A DNA stretch of 64,000 nt, from assembly GCA_963727635.1 (NCBI GenBank), contig CAVSHP010000021.1:62001-126000 (forward strand), written 5' to 3'. The stretch comes from SZUA-36 sp963727635 (lineage in GTDB: Bacteria > Pseudomonadota > Gammaproteobacteria > Xanthomonadales > SZUA-36). Under the pieces are notes generated by a model that saw only the letters and a program-made list of their open reading frames with translations, was not told the origin of the DNA and did not search any database. Both the position numbers and the translations under genes were made by a program. This document shows positions 37,241-47,060 of this stretch, piece by piece; position 1 is the stretch's first letter, and every line of letters begins with the position of its first letter.

Positions 37241-37678
37241 GTGAAAAATGAATCAACCTTAATTTTCAAACCACTCTCGCTGGCGCTGGTTTTTATGCTG
37301 GCGTTGCCGGCCATGGCCCAGCAAACGACGGAACAGCTGCCTGACCATCCCGGGCGCTTCGCCCCGCCCCCGTCAGTTACCTGTGACGGCAGATACCTGG
37401 ATTCTTTCAATGGTCCGGTTACCAGCTACGAGAGAGGCGACGGATCCATAACCATTACTGTCCAGACCCAATCGGGTGCGTTTGAGACGGTAAAAATTGA
37501 CTACGTCGACACCGATAGCAAGGCTCCATATTTCCTTTATCAGGGTCAGCCCTTCACCGACGATGACTGGGCCAGGATAGAAGTGGAGCCGGGCGTTCTA
37601 ATGGAAGGCATGGGTGTAACTGCATGGGTTTGCAAGGATGGCGAAACAGGCACAATCCTGGATTGGCAACCGCTATAG
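37241..37678 (+). CDS. Small secreted protein of unknown family (paralogue A)
   Basis: 145 aa with a signal peptide (LSLALVFMLALPAMAQ). The mature domain shares a spaced pattern with the protein at 41670-42119: PPS-V-x-CD, a V-x-x-Y-x-R block, Y-F/L-L-x-G-x-PFT-x-x-DW, an E-x-x-PG-x-L-x-x-GM motif, then TAWVCKDG and a terminal DWQP. Two conserved cysteines could form a disulphide. I do not recognise a named family. It lies upstream of the YIP1-MacA-MacB genes on the same strand. Confidence 0.65.
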   Translation: MKNESTLIFKPLSLALVFMLALPAMAQQTTEQLPDHPGRFAPPPSVTCDGRYLDSFNGPVTSYERGDGSITITVQTQSGAFETVKIDYVDTDSKAPYFLYQGQPFTDDDWARIEVEPGVLMEGMGVTAWVCKDGETGTILDWQPL

Positions 37679-37773
37679 GCAAGCTGTGGTTGCCGCTGCG
37701 CCCAGACTGCTCACCAATCAGCAGTTTGATTCATGCAACCCTGTTCGACTGCAGTCAAAAGGGAGAAAATTAA

Positions 37774-38484
37774 ATGACGGGTAATTCCTACACGGTACTC
37801 AATGCGCTGGTGGATATTGTTGCCGCACCAGGTAAAGCACTGGATGAAATCAAGACGCATACCTACTGGCTGGGCTGGCCGCTGGTGATCACCATCGCAC
37901 TCGCCTGCGGTATGTTTATTTACTACTACAGCTGGGTGGATTTCCCTTGGCTGATAGACGAAACCATACGCCAGGTGCCGCCCGACAACCGCGCCGAAAG
38001 CGCCGACGTGATCCGCCAGGTCATGAACCCCGAGCGCAGCACCTGGACGACCGTGATTGCAATCGTGATCATTACGTTCTTCATTTACACCATCCAGGCA
38101 TCCTATCTGCATCTCGCCAACAAGCTCATCACCGGCGCCGAGATCGGTTTCGGCAAGTGGTTTTCCTTCAGCGTCTGGACGTCTTTTGTCGGCGTATTCG
38201 GCAGCATTTCAGGCTTCATCATGATGTTCATGGCGGATACCAACCAGTTGGCAATGCACAGCCTGCAACCCCTGTCATTGAACTCGCTGTTCATCCACGC
38301 GAGTCCGGGTGATCCATTGTTTACCTGGGCCAGTTCACTGACCCTGATCAATATCTGGACCTGGGTCCTGATGAGCATCGGTTATGCGCGCTGGACCGGT
38401 GCCGAACTGCTCAAATCTGCCGTCATCGCGGCGCTCCCCTGGGTGCTGATATTCGCTGTATGGGCGGTCATGGCTACACGGTAG
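37774..38484 (+). CDS. YIP1 family integral membrane protein
   Basis: 236 aa with about five hydrophobic helices (WPLVITIALACGMFIYYY, VIAIVIITFFIYTIQA and others) and the short N-terminal TVLNALVDIVAAPGKALDEI segment found in bacterial YIP1-domain proteins that precede MacAB-type systems. Function unknown; the seven-base gap to the next gene argues for co-expression with the efflux adaptor. Confidence 0.75.
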   Translation: MTGNSYTVLNALVDIVAAPGKALDEIKTHTYWLGWPLVITIALACGMFIYYYSWVDFPWLIDETIRQVPPDNRAESADVIRQVMNPERSTWTTVIAIVIITFFIYTIQASYLHLANKLITGAEIGFGKWFSFSVWTSFVGVFGSISGFIMMFMADTNQLAMHSLQPLSLNSLFIHASPGDPLFTWASSLTLINIWTWVLMSIGYARWTGAELLKSAVIAALPWVLIFAVWAVMATR

Positions 38485-38491
38485 TTTTTGC

Positions 38492-39722
38492 ATGAAAAAA
38501 ATCCTGATATTTGCCGTGCTGGCAGCACTGCTGGTTGGCCTGCCCTTTATTTCCAAGCTCACCCGCGGCACCGATGCCGAAAAGGTGGAAGTGCAAAAGG
38601 TCGAACTCAAGCTGATCAGGAGTTCAATCCTGGCTTCCGGCACACTGGCCTTTCGCGAACAGGTGCAGTTGCGCTCCGAGGTCATCGGCCAGGTGATCAA
38701 ACTACACGTCGAGGAAGCGGACCGGGTCAAGAAGGGTGACCTGGTCATTACCCTTGACCCCAAGACCTACCAGGCCCAGGTGGAACAGGCCGAGGCGCGG
38801 GTGCGTATTCAGGAGATCGCGATCGAACGGCAGCGTTTGTTGCTCAAGACATTGTCGGACCGTTTTGAGCGGCAGAAGACCATGTTCGCCAAGAAACTGG
38901 TGGACGAGGACAGTTACCAGGCCATCGAAAGTGAACTGTCGCTGGCGAAGGTCGATCTTCGTTCACTGCAGGAATCCCTGATGCAGGCCCGCGCAGCACT
39001 GAACCAGGCCGAGGAATTGCTCAGCAAGACAAGTATCAGATCACCCATCGACGGGGTCGTGATCCAGATCGATGTCAAGGAGGGTGAAACCGTAATAGCG
39101 GGCACCACCAACATCCCCGGTTCGACCATGATGGTGATTGCCGATCCTTCGGAGTCGCTTACCGAAGTGCAGGTCGACGAGGCCGATATCGCTCAGGTTA
39201 CGCGTGGGCCAGAAAGCCGACATATTCGCGGCGGCCTATCCCGACACGCCGTTGTCCGGCAGCGTTCAGTCGATTGCATCGGTCGCCCGCCAGACCCAGG
39301 GCCAGGCCAGTTTGTCCTTCCTGGTGAAAATCCTGCTGGATGAGCAGGATGTCCTGGTCATCCGCCCCGGTATGAGTGTGCGCGCCGATATCTATACCCA
39401 GAGCAGCGCCGAGACGTTGGCGGTGCCGGTGTCGGCCGTGCTTTACGACGAGGATATCGACGCGGAAGACACGCAGAAGGATAAACAGGAAAAGACCTAC
39501 GTGTTCGTAATGGAAGACGGCAAGGCCGTGCGCAAGGACGTCAAGGTGGGTATTTCCAGTGACAGTGACCAGGAGATCACCGCCGGTCTCGAGGAGGGTG
39601 AAACGGTCATAACCGGTCCTTTCAGGGTTTTGCGCAATCTCGCTGACGGCGATCCGGTCGAGGTAAAAGAACCGGACAAAAAGAAAGAGGGTGACAACTC
39701 AGTAACCGTGGAAATCGATTGA
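38492..39722 (+). CDS. macA: MacA-type periplasmic adaptor (frame-broken)
   Basis: About 410 aa when joined. N-terminal membrane anchor (ILIFAVLAALLVGLPFI), lipoyl half EVIGQVIKLHVEEADRVKKG, long helical hairpin, second lipoyl half SPIDGVVIQIDVKEGETV, then the beta-barrel. Near 39197-39208 the frame must shift one base so that VDEADIAQV continues as RVGQKADIFAAAYPDTPLSG. The final part (ETVITGPFRVLRNLADGDPV) is the membrane-proximal domain. Partner of the ABC transporter genes that follow; its TGA overlaps the next ATG. Confidence 0.85.
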
Positions 39723-40439
39723 TGCAGGCAGGTGACACAACGGAACCGGTTATCCGGTTACGGGATGTCTACCGGACCTACGAGATGGGTGACCAGGTGC
39801 TCAATGCGCTGGATGGCGTCAGCCTGGATATCATGCGCAATGAATACGTCGCGATCGTCGGCGCCTCGGGTTCGGGCAAGTCGACGATGATGAACATCAT
39901 CGGCTGCCTGGACCGGGCTGTCAAAAGGTGACTACCTGCTCAACGGCACCGACGTCGGTGACATGAGCGAGGCGCAACTGGCAAAGGCCCGCAACCGTGA
40001 AATCGGCTTTATCTTCCAGAGTTTTAACCTGCTGTCACGCGCCTCGGCGCTGAAGAACGTGATGCAGCCGTTGGTCTACCGCGGAATTGCGCGTAACGAG
40101 CGCAAACGCCTGGCCACCGAGGCGCTGGGTCACGTCGGTCTCGGCGACCGGCTCGAATCCCGTCCCAACCAGATGTCGGGCGGCCAACGGCAGCGGGTCG
40201 CGATCGCCCGTGCACTGATCGGCAATCCGGCCATATTGCTGGCCGATGAACCGACCGGCAACCTCGACAGCAAGACCAGCCAGGAGATCATGGCCCTGAT
40301 CGACCAACTGCACCAACAGGGGCAGACCATCATCATGGTCACACATGAGCCCGATATCGCCGCGCATTGTGAACGGGTCATACGTCTGACCGACGGCAAG
40401 GTCGAGTCGGACGAGCGCAACCCGGTGGTGGCAGCCTGA
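39722..40439 (+). CDS. MacB/LolD-type ABC ATPase (frame-broken)
   Basis: About 238 aa once joined. Walker A GASGSGKSTMMNIIGCLDR is followed by a stop in the start frame; removing one G from the CGGG near 39913-39918 gives the expected LDRLSKGDYLLNGTDVG. Then Q-loop FIFQSFNLL, signature MSGGQRQRVAIARAL, Walker B ILLADEPTGNLD and the H-loop VTHEPDIA. Works with the separate permease that follows and the MacA-like adaptor. Start ATG 39722 overlaps the adaptor stop. Confidence 0.88.
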
Positions 40440-41668
40440 TGTTCGCGCTGTTCGAAAGCTTCCGCTCCGCACTGGAATCGATCCGCGCCCACGGTTTCCG
40501 TTCGCTGCTGACGTCGCTGGGCATCATCATCGGTGTGACCTCGGTGATCGCGGTGGTCTCGATCGTGCAGGGGCTGTCCTACACCATCAATGCACAGTTT
40601 GCGGGTCTCGGCGGCAATTCGTTGACCATCCGCTCCTACACACCCTTCAAAAAACAGCTGCAGGGTCGACTGGCCAAGTTGCGTGACAGCGACATGCAGC
40701 TGATCTCGAAACGCATAGAGGGGATTTCTGAAATTACCCCGGTGCTGTTTACCCAGACAGGTTCGCAGGGCGCGATCAGCTACCGTTCACAGCTTTCCTA
40801 TTCACGCGTGATCGGCATCGGCCCCAGCTACCTGGACGTCAACAGTGTTTATCCCCAGCAGGGCCGTTTCTTCACCGCGGACGACGACGAGCGGCGGCGT
40901 CTGGTGTGCGCGGTCGGTGTCGATGTGATCGAGGACCTGGAGATACCCGGCGACCCGATTGGCAAGTATTTCCGGGTCGGTAACGAGTGGTGCAAGATCA
41001 TTGGCGTTATGGAAAAGCGTGGCGAGCTGTTCGGTTTTTCGCAGGATAATTTTGTCCTGCTGCCATACGGCACGGCCAAGCGCATCATGGGCGCCTCGCG
41101 TGATCTCGACATACAGATCCAGTTGCTGGTCGATGACATGAACCGCCAGGAGGAGGTCAAGGATCGGATCCGCCGTGTTTTGCGCCAGGCGCACGGACTC
41201 AAGCCGGGCGAGCCGGACGACTTCAGGGTGCAGACCGCCGAGCAACTGACCGAATCATTTAATACGGTTATCAACATGGTGACCGCCGTATCGGCCGGTA
41301 TCGTCGGTATTTCGCTACTGGTCGGTGGTATCGGCATCATGAATATCATGCTGGTGTCGGTGACCGAAAGAACCCGGGAAATCGGCATTCTCAAGGCCCT
41401 GGGTGCGACACGTCAGGACATCCTGTTGCAGTTTTTGATCGAGGCGCTGGCATTGACCATGATTGGCGGTCTGCTGGGTGTGGCCATCGGTTATGGCCTG
41501 GGCGCACTGGTCGCAGCCTTGTTGCCGGGCTTTCCCGCGGCTCACGTGCCGTTATGGGCGGTGATGCTGAGCTTCGGTTTCTGTGCTGCAGTCGGTATTA
41601 TTTTTGGCATCGTCCCGGCCGCCAAGGCGGCGCAGTTGAACCCGATTGACGCTTTGCGTTACGAATAG
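40439..41668 (+). CDS. MacB-type ABC transporter permease
   Basis: 409 aa. FtsX/MacB topology: helix 1 LLTSLGIIIGVTSVIAVVSI, a ~220-aa periplasmic domain (MacB_PCD), then three helices including VGISLLVGGIGIMNIMLVSV and the conserved RTREIGILKALGATRQDILL. Exports a substrate, perhaps a peptide or lipoprotein-like molecule, with the adaptor and ATPase. Substrate not predictable. Confidence 0.88.
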   Translation: MFALFESFRSALESIRAHGFRSLLTSLGIIIGVTSVIAVVSIVQGLSYTINAQFAGLGGNSLTIRSYTPFKKQLQGRLAKLRDSDMQLISKRIEGISEITPVLFTQTGSQGAISYRSQLSYSRVIGIGPSYLDVNSVYPQQGRFFTADDDERRRLVCAVGVDVIEDLEIPGDPIGKYFRVGNEWCKIIGVMEKRGELFGFSQDNFVLLPYGTAKRIMGASRDLDIQIQLLVDDMNRQEEVKDRIRRVLRQAHGLKPGEPDDFRVQTAEQLTESFNTVINMVTAVSAGIVGISLLVGGIGIMNIMLVSVTERTREIGILKALGATRQDILLQFLIEALALTMIGGLLGVAIGYGLGALVAALLPGFPAAHVPLWAVMLSFGFCAAVGIIFGIVPAAKAAQLNPIDALRYE

Positions 41669-41669
41669 G

Positions 41670-42119
41670 TCAGTCACGGCGGGGCTGCCAGTCAATCACC
41701 GGTGGTGTCTTGCCGTCTGAACAGATCCAGGCTGTCGCACGCATGCCGTTGATGAGTTTGCCCGGTGAGGTTTCGATCGCTTTCCAGTCCGCCTGCGTGA
41801 ACGGTTCACCCCACAACAGGTAACGCGCGGAGGCATCCGCCGCGTCGTCATGGCTGACGGTGGTCTGTTCGACGGTTTGCTCGTCGGTGCTGATCTGAAG
41901 CCAGGTAAATGTTTCCTCGCGGCGGTAACCGCTGACCTCGCCGGTCCAGGAAGTCAGCTGGTTGCGGTCACAGGAAATGGCGGACGGCGGCGCAAGGCGC
42001 CCCCCGCGACGGCCACCGTTGTCCCGGGCCAGGGTGGTGCATGACAGGAACATACCCGCCAGCAGCACGGTAAAGACCGCGCGTAGCTTGCAGATGGCAT
42101 TCGGATGGAAGAGATTCAT
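41670..42119 (-). CDS. Small secreted protein of unknown family (paralogue B)
   Basis: 149 aa with a signal peptide whose end (VLLAGMFLSCTT) could also serve as a lipobox with Cys after LS; this is uncertain. The mature domain matches paralogue A at 37241-37678: PPSAISCD, LLWGEPFTQADW, PGKLINGMRATAWICSDGK and VIDWQP. Convergent with the permease gene, whose stop is one base away. The two paralogues bracket the transporter operon. Confidence 0.65.
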   Translation of the reverse strand: MNLFHPNAICKLRAVFTVLLAGMFLSCTTLARDNGGRRGGRLAPPSAISCDRNQLTSWTGEVSGYRREETFTWLQISTDEQTVEQTTVSHDDAADASARYLLWGEPFTQADWKAIETSPGKLINGMRATAWICSDGKTPPVIDWQPRRD

Positions 42120-42130
42120 AGTACGCTGAC

Positions 42131-42159
42131 AAAAAGGGGCGCAAATACGCGCCCCTTTT
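42131..42159 (-). terminator. Rho-independent terminator after the metalloprotease gene
   Basis: GGGGCGC and GCGCCCC form a strong stem followed on the minus strand by five T residues; A residues on the other side make it potentially bidirectional. Confidence 0.75.
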
Positions 42160-42186
42160 CAGTCCTGGATCGATGTACAGTTGGTT

Positions 42187-43110
42187 TCATTTGCCTTGGC
42201 GATAGGCTACCCACTGCTCCCAGGTACGCGTAGCCTGGTTCGGAGTGAATTCGAACATGCAGGAGTCGTCGGTGTAATCCATGAAGTTTTCGATCGGATC
42301 GAGCCCCGGTGTCTTACGTGAAGTGCAGGAATCTCTGCCTGAAGGACAGCCATATGCAGCGGAGCGTTCAGCCGCTGTGTCTGAAATGAAATCACCACTG
42401 CCGGAACAACCGCCCTGGAAGGTGTGATACAGACCCAGCCAATGGCCCACTTCGTGTGTAGCGGTGTCGCCTTCGTTGTAAGGCGCAGCACTGCCGCCTG
42501 GCAGCGAGGCGTTCAGGATCACCACGCCGTCCATGGAAGGGCTTGATGCATAGCTGGACGGGAAGGTCGCCCAACCGAGCAGACTCCCGCCCATGTTGTT
42601 GGCATAGATGTTGAGATCTGCGGCGGTGCCCTGTCGCAGGGCAGATTTCATCGCCGTTTCTGAACTGCCGCCGCTCGATGTATACCAGCTGTCGTTATTG
42701 GTGTAATCGGTAGCGACCAGCTTGAATGAAAATTCCGTGTTCGCATAGGCAGCATTCAGTACGCTTATCTGTGAATTAATAGCCCCGGCACTCAGATTTC
42801 CCGCCCCGGAGTTACTTCTGATCACGTGGAAATAGACATTGATCGTAGTGGGTGTCGGATCAGATCCGCCGCCACCACCGCCACCACCACCACCCGGCGG
42901 TTTGCCCTTGCCGTTGCCGCGGGCTGATAACAGGGACAAAAAGTGCTGCTCGCGCAATAACGCATCAAGCTCACTGGGCTCAGGTGTGCCGCAACGCAGG
43001 AATTTGGCGTTGCCGTTGGCATGGCTTTGAGCGTTATCGCTTTGCGCCATGACGGTAAACGGAATGGTTAAAGCGGCTGTAAAAACCAGCGTTTTGAAAA
43101 TTGTCTGCAT
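42187..43110 (-). CDS. Secreted metzincin zinc protease, pappalysin-like (M43)
   Basis: 307 aa. Signal peptide (TLVFTAALTIPFTVMAQ), a propeptide-like segment, a run of ten glycines (73-82), then the protease domain. The extended zinc motif HEVGHWLGLYH gives His219, Glu220, His223, Gly226 and His229, and NFMDYTDD downstream supplies the Met-turn. Cysteines around CSGSGDF and CPSGRDSCTSR probably form disulphides. Such enzymes cleave extracellular proteins or peptides. Monocistronic with its own terminator. Confidence 0.88.
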   Translation of the reverse strand: MQTIFKTLVFTAALTIPFTVMAQSDNAQSHANGNAKFLRCGTPEPSELDALLREQHFLSLLSARGNGKGKPPGGGGGGGGGGSDPTPTTINVYFHVIRSNSGAGNLSAGAINSQISVLNAAYANTEFSFKLVATDYTNNDSWYTSSGGSSETAMKSALRQGTAADLNIYANNMGGSLLGWATFPSSYASSPSMDGVVILNASLPGGSAAPYNEGDTATHEVGHWLGLYHTFQGGCSGSGDFISDTAAERSAAYGCPSGRDSCTSRKTPGLDPIENFMDYTDDSCMFEFTPNQATRTWEQWVAYRQGK

Positions 43111-43309
43111 TTTATTTACCTGCTGAATTCTGAATTTTAATTATTGGGGGCCGGTAAACTCTCCTCCACTGCCCCTTCCCTGGGTGCTTCAAACCCTGTT
43201 AAAGCATAGTGTATGGTTTGAAAAAAATATACGCTGAATATTCCATCTGGCTGGCCCTTCTGTTTCACGCTTGTGATATGTCAGGCCAACCACCTGAATC
43301 CTGGTATAA
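43111..43309. other. Intergenic region upstream of the metalloprotease
   Basis: No gene recognised. AT-rich sequence that should contain the protease promoter; I could not assign the boxes with confidence. Confidence 0.35.
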
Positions 43310-43348
43310 AAAAGAGCTGGTGGAACAGACCTTGCCACCAGCTCTTTT
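43310..43348. terminator. Strong bidirectional terminator
   Basis: AAAAGAGCTGGTGG pairs perfectly with CCACCAGCTCTTTT across an 11-nt loop, with A-tract and T-tract on opposite sides. Confidence 0.7.
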
Positions 43349-43468
43349 CAAGATTACCCGCTCAGACTTTTCGACGTTAAAACAATCCTCCTGGCATGCC
43401 TGGAATGGTCCTGAATATTCCGTAAGCTGATCAACAAGACTTTTTTGCGCCTCGGCGCACGACTGGGA

Positions 43469-43492
43469 AACTCCCCGCCTTTGCGGGGAGTT
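43469..43492. terminator. Terminator-like hairpin after the Asp-box gene
   Basis: AACTCCCCGC and GCGGGGAGTT form a 10-bp stem with a CTTT loop, about 55 bp beyond the stop of the minus-strand Asp-box gene. A weaker inverted repeat (AAACCGG / CCGGTTT, 43504-43529) lies between. Confidence 0.5.
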
Positions 43493-43545
43493 CATGAGCG
43501 TGTAAACCGGCGCAGGGAATGACCGGTTTGTTATCTAGCGCTACC

Positions 43546-46500
43546 TCACGGCCATTCGGGTATGCGGCCCGGTGTCCATGGTGCGCCTTCAGCCTGCAGT
43601 GCCGCTTCCACTTCGGCGAGATCATCAGCCACGGCATGCAGTTCAAGCAATGCCTGGCGGAGTTGCTGATCTGCAATCCGGTAGGAGTCGCGGTAATTAT
43701 CCGTCACCGCCGACTCGCTGTCCCAGTGACCGCCGACGATATTGCTGATGCGACTGGTCAGGGACATCGGTATCGGTTCCTGCGCGGCTGGAAATGGTGC
43801 TGTCGCCGTCGAACCTGACTTTCAGGTCCTGCATACGTGCATTCAGGGCGCGCAGGGCCTGTTCCTGTCCCTCGCTGGATGACGGTGTTTCGACCGCGGC
43901 TTTCAGCAGGTGGTCTATACGGTCCTGGATTTCGCCCCTTGCCTCGTTGGCACCCATGACGGCGCGGTACAAATCATTGGACTGCATTTCAAAGTCGAGC
44001 AGCGCCTTGCGGTCACTTGTGACCAGGCCGCCCTCGAACATCGGTTTCAGCGCGAAAGACCTTGCCGAGGAAAGATCCACCAGTTCTCCTTCCACGCGTT
44101 GCGACAGCGTCACGGTGTATTGGCCCGGCAATGCCATCGGTCCCTGGGGCGGGCTCTCCCAGGGGTAAAAGTCGGTTTTCGGCTTGAGTTCGACCGGATC
44201 GGGCGCCGGATAACGCATGTTCCAGGCAACGCGGTGAAAACCCTTGCCGGCGGGGGCATCGATACGTCTGCATGACATTGCCTGATGCATCACGCACGGT
44301 CAGCGTCACCGAGGGTGCTTCTTCGCGGTCTTCGCGCCGCAACTGGTCCCAACTCGGATAAGGATTATCCTCGCCTTCCTTCTCACGTTCCTGCTCGGCC
44401 TTGCGGCGCTTGTCTTTCAGCGACTGCAGGTCCTCGGGAAGGTAATAGGCGAAAACAGCGCCATACGGCGGGTTGTCGGCCGCGTAACGGCCCACACCCC
44501 AGTCGCCTTTGCCGCCCCAGCCACGGCGGCTGTCGGGGACATAAAGCCAGGCGTCACGAACATTGAACAGGACGGGCTTTTTCAGCTCACTGCCGCTGGT
44601 GCGCAGCGGTGAATAATCGTCGAGGATGTAGATACCGCGGCCAAAGGTGCCGACCACCAGGTCGCCCTCGCGGCGCTGGATTTCCAGGTCACGGACTGCG
44701 ATGGTGGGCAGCGAGGTCATCCTGTTCCAGTTTTTGCCGCCGTCATTGCTGAAAAACAGTCCGAATTCGGTGCCGACGAACAACAGGTTCGGATCGACAT
44801 GGTCCTCGATGATGGTGTGCGCGGTGCCGCGCTCCGGCAGGTTGTTGCTGATCAAAACCCAGCTCTTGCCACGGTTGTCGGTTTTCAGAACATAGGGTTT
44901 GTAATCGCCGCGTTTGTGGTTGTCGATCACCGCATAGGCAACATCGGCGTTGTGGAACGAGGCGATGATGTCCTCGACCAGGGACATGTCGGGCACGTCC
45001 TTGAATGAATCGACCGTGCTCCAGTTTTTGCCGCCGTCACTGGTGACATGGATCAGGCCATCATCGGTGCCGGCGTAGATCAGGCCTTCGACCAGCGGGC
45101 TTTCAGTCGATCGCAATCAGGGCGCCGTAGATCGAGGTGGAGGTATTCTTGGCGATCGCGTCCACGCTCCAGACACGTCCCATCACCTTCCAGCTTGTTA
45201 CGGTCGATCTGGCGGCTCAGGTCACCGCTGACAGCGACCCAGCTTTCACCGCGATCATCGGAGCGGAACAGGCGTTCGGCGCCGAAATACAGCCTGTTGC
45301 TGTCATGCGGGGAAATGATCAGCGGCGCATTCCAGTTCCAGTTGTAGTTATTCTCATCGGCGCCCGGCTTCGGCGTGATGTGCAGGCGTTCGCCGGTGAT
45401 GCGGTCAAAACGGCCCAGTGAACCGTACTGGGCCTGGGCATAAATGATATTGGCATCGGTCGGATCGATCTGCGCCTTGAAGCCATCTCCAAACTGGGCA
45501 ATGGACCAGTCCGGCGTTGGTGATGCCGTCGGTGTAGGTATTGCGGCTTGGCCCGCACAGGCTGAAGTTGTCCTGGGTGCCGCCGCAGACGTTGTAGAAG
45601 GGTGTGTCATTGTCCGGTGTGGCACGGTAGAACTGGGTCGCCGGCAGGTTGCGCACGTGGCGCCACAACACGCCGCGGTCCCAGCTTTCATAGACGCCAC
45701 CGTCACCACCGATATACAGGTGGTCTGTATTGGCCGGATCGATCCACAGGGCATGGTCATCTACGTGGCGGTTCTTGAACGAGACCTTGCTCCAGGTCTT
45801 GCCGCCGTCCCCGGACACCTGTGTAAAGGTATCCACCGAATAGACACGTTCAGGGTTTTGCGGATCGACATATAACTCGTTGTAGTACTGCGGACTGCTG
45901 GTGATGTGGTCAGAGCGTTTTTCCCAGCTTTCGCCAAAGTCGGTGCTGCGATATACGCCCTTGTCCTTGTCATCCGCCTCGATGATCGCGTAGAGCATAT
46001 TCGGCGAGGAGGGCGCCGCCGCCAGACCGATGCGGCCGAGGTCACCCGCAGGCAGTCCGCCGGCAAGCTTTTGCCAGCTGATACCACCGTCGGTGGTCTT
46101 GTGGATGGCGCTGCCCGGACCGCCGTTGATCAACGTCCAGACGTGACGCCGGCGCTGGTAGCTCGAGGCCACGATCACGTCGGGGTTGGACGGGTCGATG
46201 ACAAATTCATTGACGCCGGTATTTTCATCGATGTCGAGGATACGCTTCCAGGTCTTGCCGCCATCCGAAGTGCGGTACAGGCCACGGTCTCCACCCGGAC
46301 TCCAGAGCGGACCCTGGGCTGCGACGTAGACGGTATTGCTGTCACCCGGGTGAAAGCGGATCATCGAAATATGCCCGGAATCCTTCAGACCCATGTTTTT
46401 CCAGGTCTTGCCGCCATCGACGGACTTGTAAACACCGTCGCCGTAACCCACGCTGCGTTGGGCGTTGTTCTCGCCACTGCCCACCCAGATGACATTCGGA

Positions 46501-46796
46501 TTGGAAGGGTCGATTTCCACGACCCCGATGGCAAATGAATTTTCGTGCTCAAAAAGCGGCGTCCAGGTAATGCCGTTGTTTTCAGTTTTCCACAAACCTC
46601 CGCTGGCCATGGATACAAAGAAACTCTGTGGCTGACCGGCTTGAAATGCAAAGTCGGAAACCCGCCCGGATGTCAGCGCCGGTCCGATACTTCTCAATGG
46701 AATTCCGGCCAGTGGATGATCGTTGGCGAGGGTGTTTAAGGGCAGGTTGAGCGCGGTGAGGAAAAGCATCGTGAAAAGCAGTTTGGTACGCAGCAT
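43546..46796 (-). CDS. Secreted Asp-box (BNR/VPS10-like) repeat protein (five frame breaks)
   Basis: About 1080 codons. Signal peptide LLFTMLFLTALNLPLNTLA, then a beta-propeller with at least eleven Asp-boxes (for example SVDGGKTW, TSDGGKTW, STDFGESW, SDDRGESW, SNDGGKNW). The C-terminal part has PAGKGFHRVAWNMRYPAPDP and a helical end, normal for the large bacterial 'glycosyl hydrolase, BNR/sortilin-like' proteins. Frame switches are needed near 45515-45530, 45180-45195, 45105-45115, 44270-44285 and 43776-43790; no sequence is missing at the joins. It may be indel-ridden like its neighbours or a decaying gene. Catalytic activity of this group is unproven. Confidence 0.75.
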
Positions 46797-47060
46797 CTTA
46801 TTTATTCCCCGGTTTTAAATTAAGACTTCCATTTTACGCAAAAGGGCCGGTCCGCGCACCCATTGCATCGTCTGTTGTCAACCCGGCCGGGCTTTTGACG
46901 GGTCGTTGATTGTATAAACCGGCCGATCGCTTTTGCGTTAGCGAAATGAAAGGAAAAAATAAAATAATTTTCGACTTTTAGCGTGTTTTTTTAATAATTT
47001 ACTGCCTCTCTTGTACCATCGCCCATGGTTTTTGTGTATCGTAGTATTCTGGTAACGGCG
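46797..47060. other. Divergent promoter region, AT-rich
   Basis: About 260 bp between the Asp-box gene and the second TPR gene. The part from 46940 to 47010 is strongly A/T-rich. It must contain two divergent promoters, but I cannot fix their boxes. Confidence 0.35.

Noticed and set aside
42892..42901. Poly-glycine run in the metalloprotease as a phase-variable repeat
   Set aside because: The codons form a GGT/GGC triplet tract, so slippage would change length by whole codons and not switch the frame; it is more likely a flexible linker.
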